From an uncultured Clostridia bacterium (GTDB taxonomy: Bacteria > Bacillota_A > Clostridia > Oscillospirales > Acutalibacteraceae), in assembly GCA_937891215.1 (NCBI GenBank), contig CALAEU010000329.1, positions 1 through 7,647 of the forward strand: a stretch of DNA of 7,647 nucleotides, in the 5' to 3' direction. A model generated the notes under the pieces. The model searched no databases. It was not told the DNA's origin and was given only the letters and a program-made list of their open reading frames with translations. A program made the position numbers and the translations under genes. This document shows, one piece after another, positions 1 through 5,626 of the stretch; within the stretch, counting starts at the first letter, position 1, and each line of letters opens with the position of its first letter.

Positions 1-2
1 AT

Positions 3-650
3 GAAATAAAAGCAAAATGCCGTTGGTGCATTGTTGTTGCTCACGCAGGTGAAGAATTTACCCCACTTCCATCACCTTACACAAGAGACCGCTACCACAA
101 ATTTTTAGAAATGGGTGCTGACATAGTCGTAGCACACCACCCACACGTTCCAATGAATTATGAAACTGTCGGAGATAAAATTATTTTTTATTCTTTGGGT
201 AATTTTATATTTGATACAGATTATCAACGTTCGCAATTCAAAACAGAACTTGGTCTTTTGGTAAAACTTAATTTTACAGAAACTGAATTCACCTTTGAGC
301 CAATGGGACTTGAAATTGTCCGTGGTGACGAACATATTGTAAAATCTGAATTACCCCCTATCTTCGTTGATGTCGGAGAAGAAGAATATAATTTATTAGC
401 ACCACTTTCTGCTAAGGTTTTAGTTTCTGCAACAAAAAGGCAAATGACCTATTTAAACCCACAAAGATTTAAAAATGCCACCGAAGAAGAGTGGCAGGAG
501 CATTTTAAGGAGCCTTTAAGAACTGGTAGAGTACCTGGTGAAACTCTTGACTTTTATATAATCTGCCCACTCGCAGAAAAAGCAGAAAATGGCGAATGGA
601 AAAAGAGTAAATTAGAAGATGTAAAACAATATATCTTAGAACAAATTTAA
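3..650 (+). CDS. CapA-family metallophosphatase-like protein, C-terminal part (5' truncated by window)
   Basis: The frame is open from the window edge (codon at 3-5), so the N-terminus lies outside; about 215 residues are visible. Two family signatures are clear. HAGEEF followed by PLPSPYTRDR (fragment residues about 14-30) corresponds to the HGGEE-type metal/active-site region. GADIVVAHHPHVP (about 38-50) is followed by KIIFYSLGNFIFD, the hallmark C-terminal block of the CapA/PgsA-like calcineurin-type phosphoesterase fold. CapA proteins are best known from poly-gamma-glutamate capsule synthesis, but many clostridial homologues are stand-alone proteins of unknown substrate, and no other pgs/cap genes are visible here. 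The residues after about 75 are less conserved and give no further domain. Any signal peptide or membrane anchor would be upstream of the window. The internal ATG at 111 falls in the middle of the conserved domain and is not the real start. The family call is strong; the physiological role is uncertain. Confidence 0.9.
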   Translation, partial: EIKAKCRWCIVVAHAGEEFTPLPSPYTRDRYHKFLEMGADIVVAHHPHVPMNYETVGDKIIFYSLGNFIFDTDYQRSQFKTELGLLVKLNFTETEFTFEPMGLEIVRGDEHIVKSELPPIFVDVGEEEYNLLAPLSAKVLVSATKRQMTYLNPQRFKNATEEEWQEHFKEPLRTGRVPGETLDFYIICPLAEKAENGEWKKSKLEDVKQYILEQI

Positions 651-663
651 ATAGAAATTTTTT

Positions 664-710
664 AAAATCTGGCAAAGAGATGTATTCACTCTCTTTGCCA
701 GACTATTTTT
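664..710. terminator. Shared hairpin terminator between convergent genes
   Basis: A perfect 13-bp stem (668-680 pairing with 690-702) with a 9-nt loop is followed by CTATTTTT on the plus strand, giving an intrinsic terminator for the CapA gene. Read on the minus strand, the hairpin is followed by TTTT and then an A/T stretch, so it may also stop the amidohydrolase transcript. The right arm lies within the last codons of the amidohydrolase, and that gene's TGA stop sits in the loop. Confidence 0.85.
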
Positions 711-1822
711 CCGTCAATTATTGTCATCTCAACATTTGTCGCAATTTCTAATGGATTTCCGTCAAAAATAACTATATCGGCATCTTTGCCTTCTTTAAGG
801 CTACCTACTCTGTCTCCTACACCACAAATTTGTGCAGCATCAATAGTAATAGCACGAAGTGCATTATATTCACCTAAGCCCTCTTTTGCTGCTAACGCAG
901 CACACAAAGGTAAATATTGAATTCTCGATACCGGATGGTCAGTTGTAAGTGCTACTGTTACACCTGCTTTTTTTAGTACACCCGCAGTTTTAAAATCAGA
1001 CTGACCAACTTCTTTTTTGTTACGGGAAGCAAGTGATGGACCCACAATAGCAGGAAAGCCACTTTCGGCTATTTTTTCTGCAATTAAATGTCCCTCAGTG
1101 CAATGGTCTAATGTAAGTTTCAACTGGAACTCTTTGGCAATTCTTATAGCAGTAAAAATATCATCTGCCCTGTGAACGTGTGCTTTAAGTGGAATTTTAC
1201 CCAGAAACAAATCTTTGTAACACTCTAAATTAAAATCCTTCTCATCAGAATTTTCATTTTCAAAATATTGTTTTGCCCGAAACAATTCTTCTCTTATAAC
1301 TGACGCTGTTCCCATTCTTGAAGATGGCATATTGCCATTTAGTCCATAACAATTCATCGGATTTTCACCAAATGCAATTTTTATTGCTGACGGAGCTAAA
1401 ACAACCATTTCATCAATACATCTGCCGTGTGTTTTAATGAAAGCAAACTGTCCTCCTATAGGGTTAGCACTACCAGGTCCCACCATAACACTCGTAATTC
1501 CTGATGCTATAGCATTATGAAAAGCACCATCCATAGGATTAATAGCGTCAATCCCACGAATTGTAGGTGTAACTGGTGTAGTATCCTCGTTACTTTCATC
1601 TAACTGCACACTTGTTTTGTCTTCGCAAATACCTATATGACTATGAGCGTCAATAAAACCAGGAAGCACATACTTGTTTTTTACATCGATAATTTTCATT
1701 TCACTTGTTGCTTCAATATTTTGTGAAATTTCTGCAATTTTACCATTTTTTATAAGAATATCAGAACACACAGATTCTTCTGTTTCCATTGTATATAAAA
1801 GTCCATTTTTTATCAATAACAT
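686..1822 (-). CDS. Amidohydrolase-superfamily metal-dependent hydrolase (imidazolonepropionase-like)
   Basis: This is a 378-residue cytosolic protein with no signal peptide. It has the amidohydrolase plan: an N-terminal beta-sandwich part (residues 1-55, ending in KYVLPGFIDAHSH), a TIM-barrel with metal ligands, and a closing strand region (KDADIVIFDGNPLE, about 346-360). Visible candidate metal or catalytic residues are H60 and H62 (HxH), K213 with H215 and H217 (KAHVH), H240 (LDHCTEGH) and D295-H296 (TTDHP). All expected positions appear intact, so it should be active, probably on a cyclic amide, N-acyl or peptide-like substrate that sequence cannot specify. The length matches the COG1228-type amidohydrolases. 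The start is supported by an AGAAAGGA ribosome site about 6-7 nt upstream of ATG. The gene stands alone on the minus strand: upstream is a divergent small gene, downstream the convergent CapA gene. The superfamily is certain; the substrate is unknown. A dipeptidase or a dihydroorotase-like enzyme is less likely from the motif spacing. Confidence 0.9.
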   Translation of the reverse strand: MLLIKNGLLYTMETEESVCSDILIKNGKIAEISQNIEATSEMKIIDVKNKYVLPGFIDAHSHIGICEDKTSVQLDESNEDTTPVTPTIRGIDAINPMDGAFHNAIASGITSVMVGPGSANPIGGQFAFIKTHGRCIDEMVVLAPSAIKIAFGENPMNCYGLNGNMPSSRMGTASVIREELFRAKQYFENENSDEKDFNLECYKDLFLGKIPLKAHVHRADDIFTAIRIAKEFQLKLTLDHCTEGHLIAEKIAESGFPAIVGPSLASRNKKEVGQSDFKTAGVLKKAGVTVALTTDHPVSRIQYLPLCAALAAKEGLGEYNALRAITIDAAQICGVGDRVGSLKEGKDADIVIFDGNPLEIATNVEMTIIDGKIVWQRE

Positions 1823-1847
1823 AACATTTTCCTTTCTGTTTCTCTAT

Positions 1848-1879
1848 GAATAGTTTACCGCATTTGAGATAAACTATTC
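1848..1879. repeat. 10-bp inverted repeat between divergent starts (possible operator or leader hairpin)
   Basis: GAATAGTTTA at 1848-1857 is perfectly repeated in inverse as TAAACTATTC at 1870-1879, with a 12-nt spacer. It lies between the start of the amidohydrolase (1822, minus) and the Asn-rich small gene (1900, plus). There is no T-run after either arm, so it is not a normal terminator. It could be an operator serving both directions. Because the arms contain TGAATA and TAAACTA at a 17-nt spacing, it could also contain a promoter. Function is inferred only from position. Confidence 0.55.
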
Positions 1880-1884
1880 TTAGT

Positions 1885-1891
1885 GGAGGTG
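1885..1891 (+). promoter_or_regulatory. Strong ribosome binding site of the Asn-rich small gene
   Basis: GGAGGTG lies 8 nt upstream of ATG 1900. It decides the reading frame in a low-complexity stretch where the other plus-strand frames are also open. Confidence 0.8.
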
Positions 1892-1899
1892 AAGACACA

Positions 1900-2055
1900 A
1901 TGGAATTCAACAAAAACAAAAACAATAACAATTACAATAATAACGATAACAACAAAAACAACGACAATAACAAAAATAACAAAAACAATAAAAACAATCA
2001 GAATAACGATAACAACAAAAACAATAAGAACAACCAAAACGAACAAAACAGATAA
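1900..2055 (+). CDS. Asparagine-rich low-complexity small protein (51 aa), function unknown
   Basis: An ATG with a near-perfect ribosome site opens a 51-residue frame ending in TAA at 2053-2055. The product starts MEFNKNKNNNN and continues as an NNX triplet pattern, where X is K, D or Q, ending NEQNR. By count, 31 of 51 residues are Asn and 8 are Lys, with 3 Asp and 3 Gln; there is one Phe, one Tyr and no Cys, Gly, Ala, Leu or Val. No membrane segment or signal peptide is present, and such a chain should be hydrophilic and disordered. It is flanked on both sides by minus-strand genes, so it is its own transcription unit. Neighbouring frames are also open because the DNA is simple AAC/AAT/AAA sequence, so the ribosome site is the main evidence for this frame. 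I do not recognise a named family. A role in spores or another dormant state is a guess based on composition and a weak promoter resemblance upstream. It could also be a non-coding A-rich tract. Confidence 0.65.
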   Translation: MEFNKNKNNNNYNNNDNNKNNDNNKNNKNNKNNQNNDNNKNNKNNQNEQNR

Positions 2056-2062
2056 GCTTATT

Positions 2063-2101
2063 AAAAAAACAAGGACGTTGGCTAATAACCAATGTCCTTG
2101 T
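2063..2101 (-). terminator. Rho-independent terminator of the transporter operon
   Basis: The 13-bp stem (2069-2081 with 2089-2101, one G-U pair) has a 7-nt loop. On the minus strand a run of seven T (2063-2069) follows, which is the classic order for ending the transporter gene that stops at 2107. On the plus strand no T-run follows the hairpin, so termination of the Asn-rich gene here would be weaker. Confidence 0.85.
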
Positions 2102-2106
2102 GTTAC

Positions 2107-4254
2107 TTAAACTAAACTATTATATCTTTCAACCAATTCTTCATAGTGAGTATAATTTTCTGCTTGCTTTATTAAATTATCTGCTTCTCTATATGGTTTT
2201 GTGACTCTTAAATAGATTGACTCGCATTTAAGATACGCTTTTAAATCTTTTCTTTGTTTAATACTCTCTTTGAAGTTTTTAGTTTCTCTATTTAAAATTT
2301 CTTCTTTCTCCTGAATATTTGGTTCTTTTATATTTTCTTTACCATATTTTTTCACAAGAGCAAGTGATTCTTTTTTAACTTTTGCGCGTTTAATTTCGTC
2401 TTGACGAATCTCTTTCTCTATCTTATTTGTTCTAGGTAGTTTTTTTGCTATTTTTAACAACTTTTTAGCATCATCATAAACAAACATATTGCCATTTAAT
2501 ACATCACTCTTTGCTTCTGAAACACGCTTTATACCTGCCTCAGTTGTAAATTTCTCTAAATCCTGCATTATAATAGCTGCTCTTTCTATAGCAAGATTTT
2601 TTTCTTTAGTTTCAGAAAGTTCCTTTTTAGCATCTTTAATTGCCTGTTTTCTTAAAGTTTTTTCTTCTTCGGACTTTCTAGTCATTTTTCTTGCAAGTTT
2701 CAGTTTTGATTTATCTGAAGAAACAGGTGTTTTACCGAAAAGTTCTTTTGCCTGTAAAATTATACCCATTACATCTTTTAACTCATCATCTTCTAAAACA
2801 CCCATAGAATAATTCTCAAACATAGCACGGATTTTAAGTACATCTACATACGCTTTGTGTTTATTTTCAGTGAGATTGTAAAAGAAGAACGGAACAAGAT
2901 TCAGAAATGCACCAAGTGCCGAGAAAACAATTAGAACCTCGAACAGATTATTTCTCATATTATCGTCATAAAGAACATTATAATCGTCTAAAAGACCCAT
3001 TCTTTCATATATTGCAGGATAAAACATACCTGTAAAGATACCTATAAATGTGCCAATCATACCGAGTGGGCCGAAAAGACCGTCAACCCTTACACCGGTT
3101 TTCCACTGATGATAGTCACGCATATCAGCACTTATGTTATGCTGAACAATATTCCAGTATGTATTTACAAATGTATTGATATACCATATAACGCAAATTA
3201 AAACTAAATTGTCATAAACAAAATAAAGCGATAAAATAACAAAAACATTTATACCATTTGCAAGAATAAGCAAGTTTCGTTTACCTATTTTTTTAATTAC
3301 AAAAGGTGCAGAAAGCATAGACCATAATGCTGCATTACCTATAACTGTATTGGCAAGTCCTAATGTTGCTTCGTACTTACCTCCGAAAGCAAAAACAAAG
3401 GACCAACCTAAAATAACACCGTAGCCCCCCTCTAAAAATCCTACCCAGTTTGCAGACTGAATAATCCAGTAATATTTGTTTTTTGCTACTTCTCTGATGG
3501 CATCAAACATCCTTACCGGTTCCAACTTTTTCTTTGGTAGCACAAGTCTTTCTTTAACTTTAGAAAAGAAAAATAAACTTATAAACATACCGATTACTGT
3601 AAAAATCGGGTAAATAACCCTGTAAGTCCAGATATTATTAAGTCCCCATGTAAGACCTGCAATAAGTGGAATAAATAAGTTTGTAATTGTTGGTGCTAAT
3701 GAATATATAACCTGTGAAATACTCATTACATTAGTTCTTTCCTGCGCATCGGGGGTTATTATCTGTTGAAAATACATATAACCTTCATTGTAAAAACACA
3801 AAAATATGCTTAAAAGAAGATACATAATTTCAACAACTACCGCTTTCACAATGTAACTGAAGTTTTCGTAAGGTAACCACACAAAAATTGTAGAAATAAG
3901 TACCATTGGCACTACTGACATTTGTATAAATGGCAGAAATTTACCACCTTTTAAATTATGGTTGTCGTAATACCAACTACGGAAAATACCTAAAGGAATA
4001 CCAATAATATTGGCAATATTAAGCATTATTTGTAAGTCTACCGGTTTAAGACCAATACAAGCACCAACAAGAAAGTTTGACGCATTAAGACCTATTACCA
4101 TAGGCAAAAGCGTTGCCCAATAAACACCAAATCCTGCACCACTTAATGACGCAATTTCTTTGTAAGAAATATAATTTCCTTTTGGTGGCTCGTGCCAGTA
4201 TTTTTTGGCTAAGTCAATTGTAGATTTAGCCTTTTCAAGTAACTGTATTGCCAT
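2107..4254 (-). CDS. GPH/MFS-type sugar-cation symporter-like transporter with long charged C-terminal tail
   Basis: This is a 715-residue protein. Residues about 38-460 carry a full set of hydrophobic segments typical of the major facilitator fold. Two places match the glycoside-pentoside-hexuronide (MelB-like) group: WYYDNHNLKGGKFLPF (94-109), equivalent to the family's D-x-x-R-G-(K/R)-F-R-P loop, and DMRDYHQWKTGVRVDG (377-392), equivalent to the D-Y-x-x-W-K-T-G-x-R loop. GPH members usually import glycosides with Na+ or H+, so a sugar-like substrate is likely but not proven. The remaining roughly 250 residues (about 465-715) are hydrophilic, rich in Lys and Glu and helical in character. 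Family members are normally about 450-500 residues, so this tail is an unusual addition, presumably cytoplasmic. The start is set by GAGGTG 6 nt before ATG. The gene lies 12 bp downstream of the receiver-like gene, indicating one transcript from the promoter at 4599-4627, and ends at a strong terminator. Confidence 0.85.
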   Translation of the reverse strand: MAIQLLEKAKSTIDLAKKYWHEPPKGNYISYKEIASLSGAGFGVYWATLLPMVIGLNASNFLVGACIGLKPVDLQIMLNIANIIGIPLGIFRSWYYDNHNLKGGKFLPFIQMSVVPMVLISTIFVWLPYENFSYIVKAVVVEIMYLLLSIFLCFYNEGYMYFQQIITPDAQERTNVMSISQVIYSLAPTITNLFIPLIAGLTWGLNNIWTYRVIYPIFTVIGMFISLFFFSKVKERLVLPKKKLEPVRMFDAIREVAKNKYYWIIQSANWVGFLEGGYGVILGWSFVFAFGGKYEATLGLANTVIGNAALWSMLSAPFVIKKIGKRNLLILANGINVFVILSLYFVYDNLVLICVIWYINTFVNTYWNIVQHNISADMRDYHQWKTGVRVDGLFGPLGMIGTFIGIFTGMFYPAIYERMGLLDDYNVLYDDNMRNNLFEVLIVFSALGAFLNLVPFFFYNLTENKHKAYVDVLKIRAMFENYSMGVLEDDELKDVMGIILQAKELFGKTPVSSDKSKLKLARKMTRKSEEEKTLRKQAIKDAKKELSETKEKNLAIERAAIIMQDLEKFTTEAGIKRVSEAKSDVLNGNMFVYDDAKKLLKIAKKLPRTNKIEKEIRQDEIKRAKVKKESLALVKKYGKENIKEPNIQEKEEILNRETKNFKESIKQRKDLKAYLKCESIYLRVTKPYREADNLIKQAENYTHYEELVERYNSLV

Positions 4255-4266
4255 AAATTCACCTCA

Positions 4267-4566
4267 TTATTTCGGTAATGTGTACTCTGTTATTTTGCTA
4301 CTGGGAAAATTTTCATCACAGTATTTTCTCATTTTCTCAATGCCTTTTATGTTATTACTGTGAATATTTATTTCAGGAACAAAAACATTGTGTTCTTTCA
4401 TCCAGATAAGTACATCAAGACCTGTTTTTCTGTCTTTACCTAAACTGTAATCCAAGGAAATATGCTCAAACTTCATAACAGATAAAAGTGTGATTGCTGT
4501 ATTTGCATCTCTGCAACACTGGTAACCATTAGGAAATTCTCTTGTGTCGTCAACAAAAAGCCTCAT
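4267..4566 (-). CDS. Cyclic-phosphate-processing receiver-like (cREC) domain protein
   Basis: This is a 99-residue single-domain protein starting MRLFVDDTREFPNGY. It has a receiver-like layout: an acidic pair after strand 1 (D6-D7), ISLDYSLG after a later strand (D39), TGLDVLIWM (48-56) and INIHSNN (67-72). These blocks match the family described as cyclic-phosphate-processing receiver domains (cREC), known from computational work on RNA-repair and nucleotide-processing contexts. Family members commonly read LDHDLG where this protein reads LDYSLG, so two positions near the predicted active site differ. The start at 4566 is chosen over an in-frame ATG at 4590 because AAGGTGG lies 7 nt upstream of it; the 4590 ATG would add MRNKGGIY and lacks such a site. 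It is the first gene of the operon with the transporter. It has no DNA-binding output domain, so it is not a classical response regulator. Confidence 0.75.
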   Translation of the reverse strand: MRLFVDDTREFPNGYQCCRDANTAITLLSVMKFEHISLDYSLGKDRKTGLDVLIWMKEHNVFVPEINIHSNNIKGIEKMRKYCDENFPSSKITEYTLPK

Positions 4567-4572
4567 ATAAAT

Positions 4573-4580
4573 CCCACCTT
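4573..4580 (-). promoter_or_regulatory. Ribosome binding site that fixes the cREC start
   Basis: AAGGTGGG on the minus strand ends 6 nt before the ATG at 4566. It lies inside the longer alternative frame from 4590, which argues that the shorter product is the real one. Confidence 0.75.
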
Positions 4581-4598
4581 TATTTCGCATATATTTTT

Positions 4599-4627
4599 AT
4601 TTTAAACATTTCAGCCTTTAAAGTCAA
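4599..4627 (-). promoter_or_regulatory. Sigma-A-type promoter for the cREC-transporter operon
   Basis: On the minus strand TTGACT (4622-4627) and TAAAAT (4599-4604) are separated by 17 nt, close to the TTGACA/TATAAT consensus. The predicted transcript starts about 25-30 nt before the cREC ATG. Confidence 0.7.
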
Positions 4628-4636
4628 TAAATATTG
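4625..4636. promoter_or_regulatory. Candidate operator palindrome between divergent promoters
   Basis: CAATA-AA-TATTG is a perfect 5-bp-arm palindrome touching the -35 elements of both divergent promoters. The adjacent plus-strand gene encodes an XRE-type DNA-binding protein, so this is a reasonable operator candidate. The arms are short and the DNA is AT-rich, so chance occurrence is possible. Confidence 0.4.
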
Positions 4637-4662
4637 CTTTATTTTATATTTAATGATATTAT
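4634..4662 (+). promoter_or_regulatory. Extended -10 promoter for the XRE regulator
   Basis: TTGCTT (4634-4639) is followed after 17 nt by TATTAT (4657-4662), preceded by TGA, giving an extended -10 element. Transcription would begin near 4669, leaving a leader of about 24 nt before ATG 4693. Confidence 0.7.
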
Positions 4663-4692
4663 AAAAACACATCAAATAATTGGAGAAGAAAA

Positions 4693-5199
4693 ATGGCTGA
4701 TACAATTTACAAAGAATTGCGAAAAAAACTTGATTTAACAAGAGAAGAAGTCTGTGACGAGGCAAGCAAAAAAAATCAGGTTTTAACCTACGAAAGACTT
4801 GAACGAATTGAAAATGGTAAATTTAATATTCATCCTGAAGAAGTAATTTTACTTTCTGAAATTTACAAAGAACCAACTCTTTGTAATCACTATTGCTCAA
4901 AGATGTGCGAAATCGGGCAGAAATATGTACCTGAAATAAAAACAAAAGATTTGGCACAAATCGTTTTAGAAATGCTTTCTTCACTTAATTCTATGAAAAA
5001 AAGTCAGGAAAGACTTATTGAAATTACTGCTGACGGTAATATAGATGACGATGAAATTAAAGACTTTGTTTTCATTCAGCAAGAGTTAGAACGAATTTCT
5101 ATAACAGTTGAAACCTTGCAACTCTGGGTTGAAAGAATGTTAGCAGATGGAAAAATAAATATTGAAAAATATAACGAAATCAAAGGAAAAGCTGAATAA
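4693..5199 (+). CDS. XRE-type helix-turn-helix regulator with cysteine cluster and helical C-terminal domain
   Basis: This is a 168-residue soluble protein. Residues about 5-60 form a Cro/C1-type helix-turn-helix: LRKKLDLTREEVCDEA, then LTYERLERIENGKFNIHPE, where RIENGK is the usual XRE recognition-helix/turn signature. Directly after it comes LCNHYCSKMCEIG (63-75), with Cys64, Cys68 and Cys72 spaced by three residues and His66 between them. This could bind a metal or an iron-sulfur cluster or sense redox state. The C-terminal half (about 85-165) is helical and contains two related pieces about 38 residues apart, TADGNIDDDEIKDF (112-125) and LADGKINIEKYNEI (150-163). They resemble the ADG-x-I turns of TerB-like or EF-hand-like helices, without a full calcium loop. 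The start is supported by GGAGAAG 4 nt upstream of ATG. The gene is transcribed divergently from the cREC-transporter operon, and control of that operon and of itself is inferred. Confidence 0.8.
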   Translation: MADTIYKELRKKLDLTREEVCDEASKKNQVLTYERLERIENGKFNIHPEEVILLSEIYKEPTLCNHYCSKMCEIGQKYVPEIKTKDLAQIVLEMLSSLNSMKKSQERLIEITADGNIDDDEIKDFVFIQQELERISITVETLQLWVERMLADGKINIEKYNEIKGKAE

Positions 5200-5221
5200 T
5201 CCTGCTTTTCCTTTGATTTTT
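5177..5221 (+). terminator. Terminator of the XRE gene, overlapping its coding end
   Basis: A perfect 16-bp stem (5177-5192 with 5204-5219) has an 11-nt loop and ends in TTTTT (5217-5221). The left arm is within the last codons of the gene, and the TAA stop (5197-5199) lies in the loop. Confidence 0.85.
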
Positions 5222-5260
5222 GCACTTTTTGTCATATTCTGGTATCTGTTTTTGCAGTTA

Positions 5261-5290
5261 TTGTAATTCACTTTATTTTAAAAATATTAT
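5261..5290 (+). promoter_or_regulatory. Likely promoter of the small membrane protein
   Basis: TTGTAA (5261-5266) and TATTAT (5285-5290) are 18 nt apart. The surroundings are very AT-rich and other -10-like hexamers overlap, so the exact site is uncertain. The leader would be about 65 nt. Confidence 0.5.
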
Positions 5291-5300
5291 ATTATAAAAA

Positions 5301-5318
5301 TGCAACAAGGGAGTTGCA
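5301..5318 (+). promoter_or_regulatory. Small leader hairpin with purine-rich loop
   Basis: TGCAAC (5301-5306) and GTTGCA (5313-5318) form a perfect 6-bp stem around the loop AAGGGA, near the 5' end of the predicted transcript of the membrane-protein gene. It may stabilise the mRNA end. No known riboswitch fold is recognisable. Confidence 0.4.
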
Positions 5319-5349
5319 GAAGACAAAAACAAAAAATTTCTTACTACTG

Positions 5350-5355
5350 AAGGAG
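5350..5355 (+). promoter_or_regulatory. Ribosome binding site fixing the membrane-protein start
   Basis: AAGGAG lies 8 nt before ATG 5364. The alternative in-frame GTG at 5355 overlaps this site and so cannot use it. Confidence 0.75.
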
Positions 5356-5363
5356 TGAAGAAA

Positions 5364-5591
5364 ATGTTAGAAATTTTAGTAAGCATATTGACACTTGTAC
5401 TTTTCTTTTACGCTATTAAATTAGCATTTAAATTAACCTGGGGTGTTGCAAAAATAATTGCTGTGATTTTATTCACAATCGCATTACCGCTTTTAGTTGT
5501 GCTTCTCTTTGTTGCAGGCGGTGCAATACTCTTTTTACCACTAGGTCTTGTTGTGGCGGCAATTGTACTTTTAGTCAAATGCGCCGCATAA
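5364..5591 (+). CDS. Small hydrophobic membrane protein, function unknown
   Basis: This is a 75-residue protein starting MLEILVSILTLVLFFYAIKL. It is almost entirely hydrophobic, with likely membrane segments at about 3-22, 29-52 and 54-71. These are split by a short KLAFKLTWGVAK region (about 19-30) and a Pro-containing turn (PLL, near 41). The C-terminus is VKCAA. Charged residues are few: one Glu near the start and a handful of Lys. It resembles small conserved-hypothetical membrane proteins seen in clostridial genomes, but I cannot assign a function. It has no toxin partner gene beside it, and its length and multiple segments do not match typical single-helix type I toxins. It has its own predicted promoter and a terminator at 5627-5671, so it seems to be monocistronic. 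Start choice rests on the AAGGAG site. Confidence 0.75.
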   Translation: MLEILVSILTLVLFFYAIKLAFKLTWGVAKIIAVILFTIALPLLVVLLFVAGGAILFLPLGLVVAAIVLLVKCAA

Positions 5592-5595
5592 GATA

Positions 5596-5609
5596 GGGGC
5601 GAAAACCCC
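5596..5609 (+). repeat. Short GC hairpin just after the membrane-protein gene
   Basis: GGGG-CGAAAA-CCCC is a 4-bp G/C stem only 4 nt after the stop codon, in otherwise AT-rich DNA. No T-run follows, so it is not itself a terminator. It precedes the real terminator by about 20 nt. Confidence 0.45.
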
Positions 5610-5626
5610 AAGGGAGAATTAACAAA

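Noticed and set aside
105..335. Minus-strand open frame opposite the CapA-like gene
   Set aside because: The opposite strand shows strong CapA motifs; this frame has no motif or ribosome site.
1900..2055. CRISPR array or tandem-repeat locus
   Set aside because: The repetition is at codon level without fixed-length repeat and spacer units.
1855..2110. Long open frames in other phases over the A-rich tract, on both strands (Thr/Ile/Lys-rich on plus, Val/Ile/Phe-rich on minus)
   Set aside because: They arise from the AAC/AAT/AAA simple sequence; none has a good ribosome site before its start, and the Asn-rich frame does.
2489..2812. Plus-strand open frame of 107 codons
   Set aside because: It lies wholly inside the antisense of the transporter tail, is Ser/Phe-rich as expected from the complement of a Lys/Glu-rich gene, and has no ribosome site.
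4580..4765. Minus-strand open frame across the divergent promoter region
   Set aside because: It would cover the start of the XRE gene and both promoters; its sequence is biased low-complexity translation of AT-rich DNA.
5364..5591. Type I toxin or phage holin
   Set aside because: No antisense RNA, endolysin or antitoxin partner is visible, and about three hydrophobic segments with own promoter and terminator fit an ordinary small membrane protein better.
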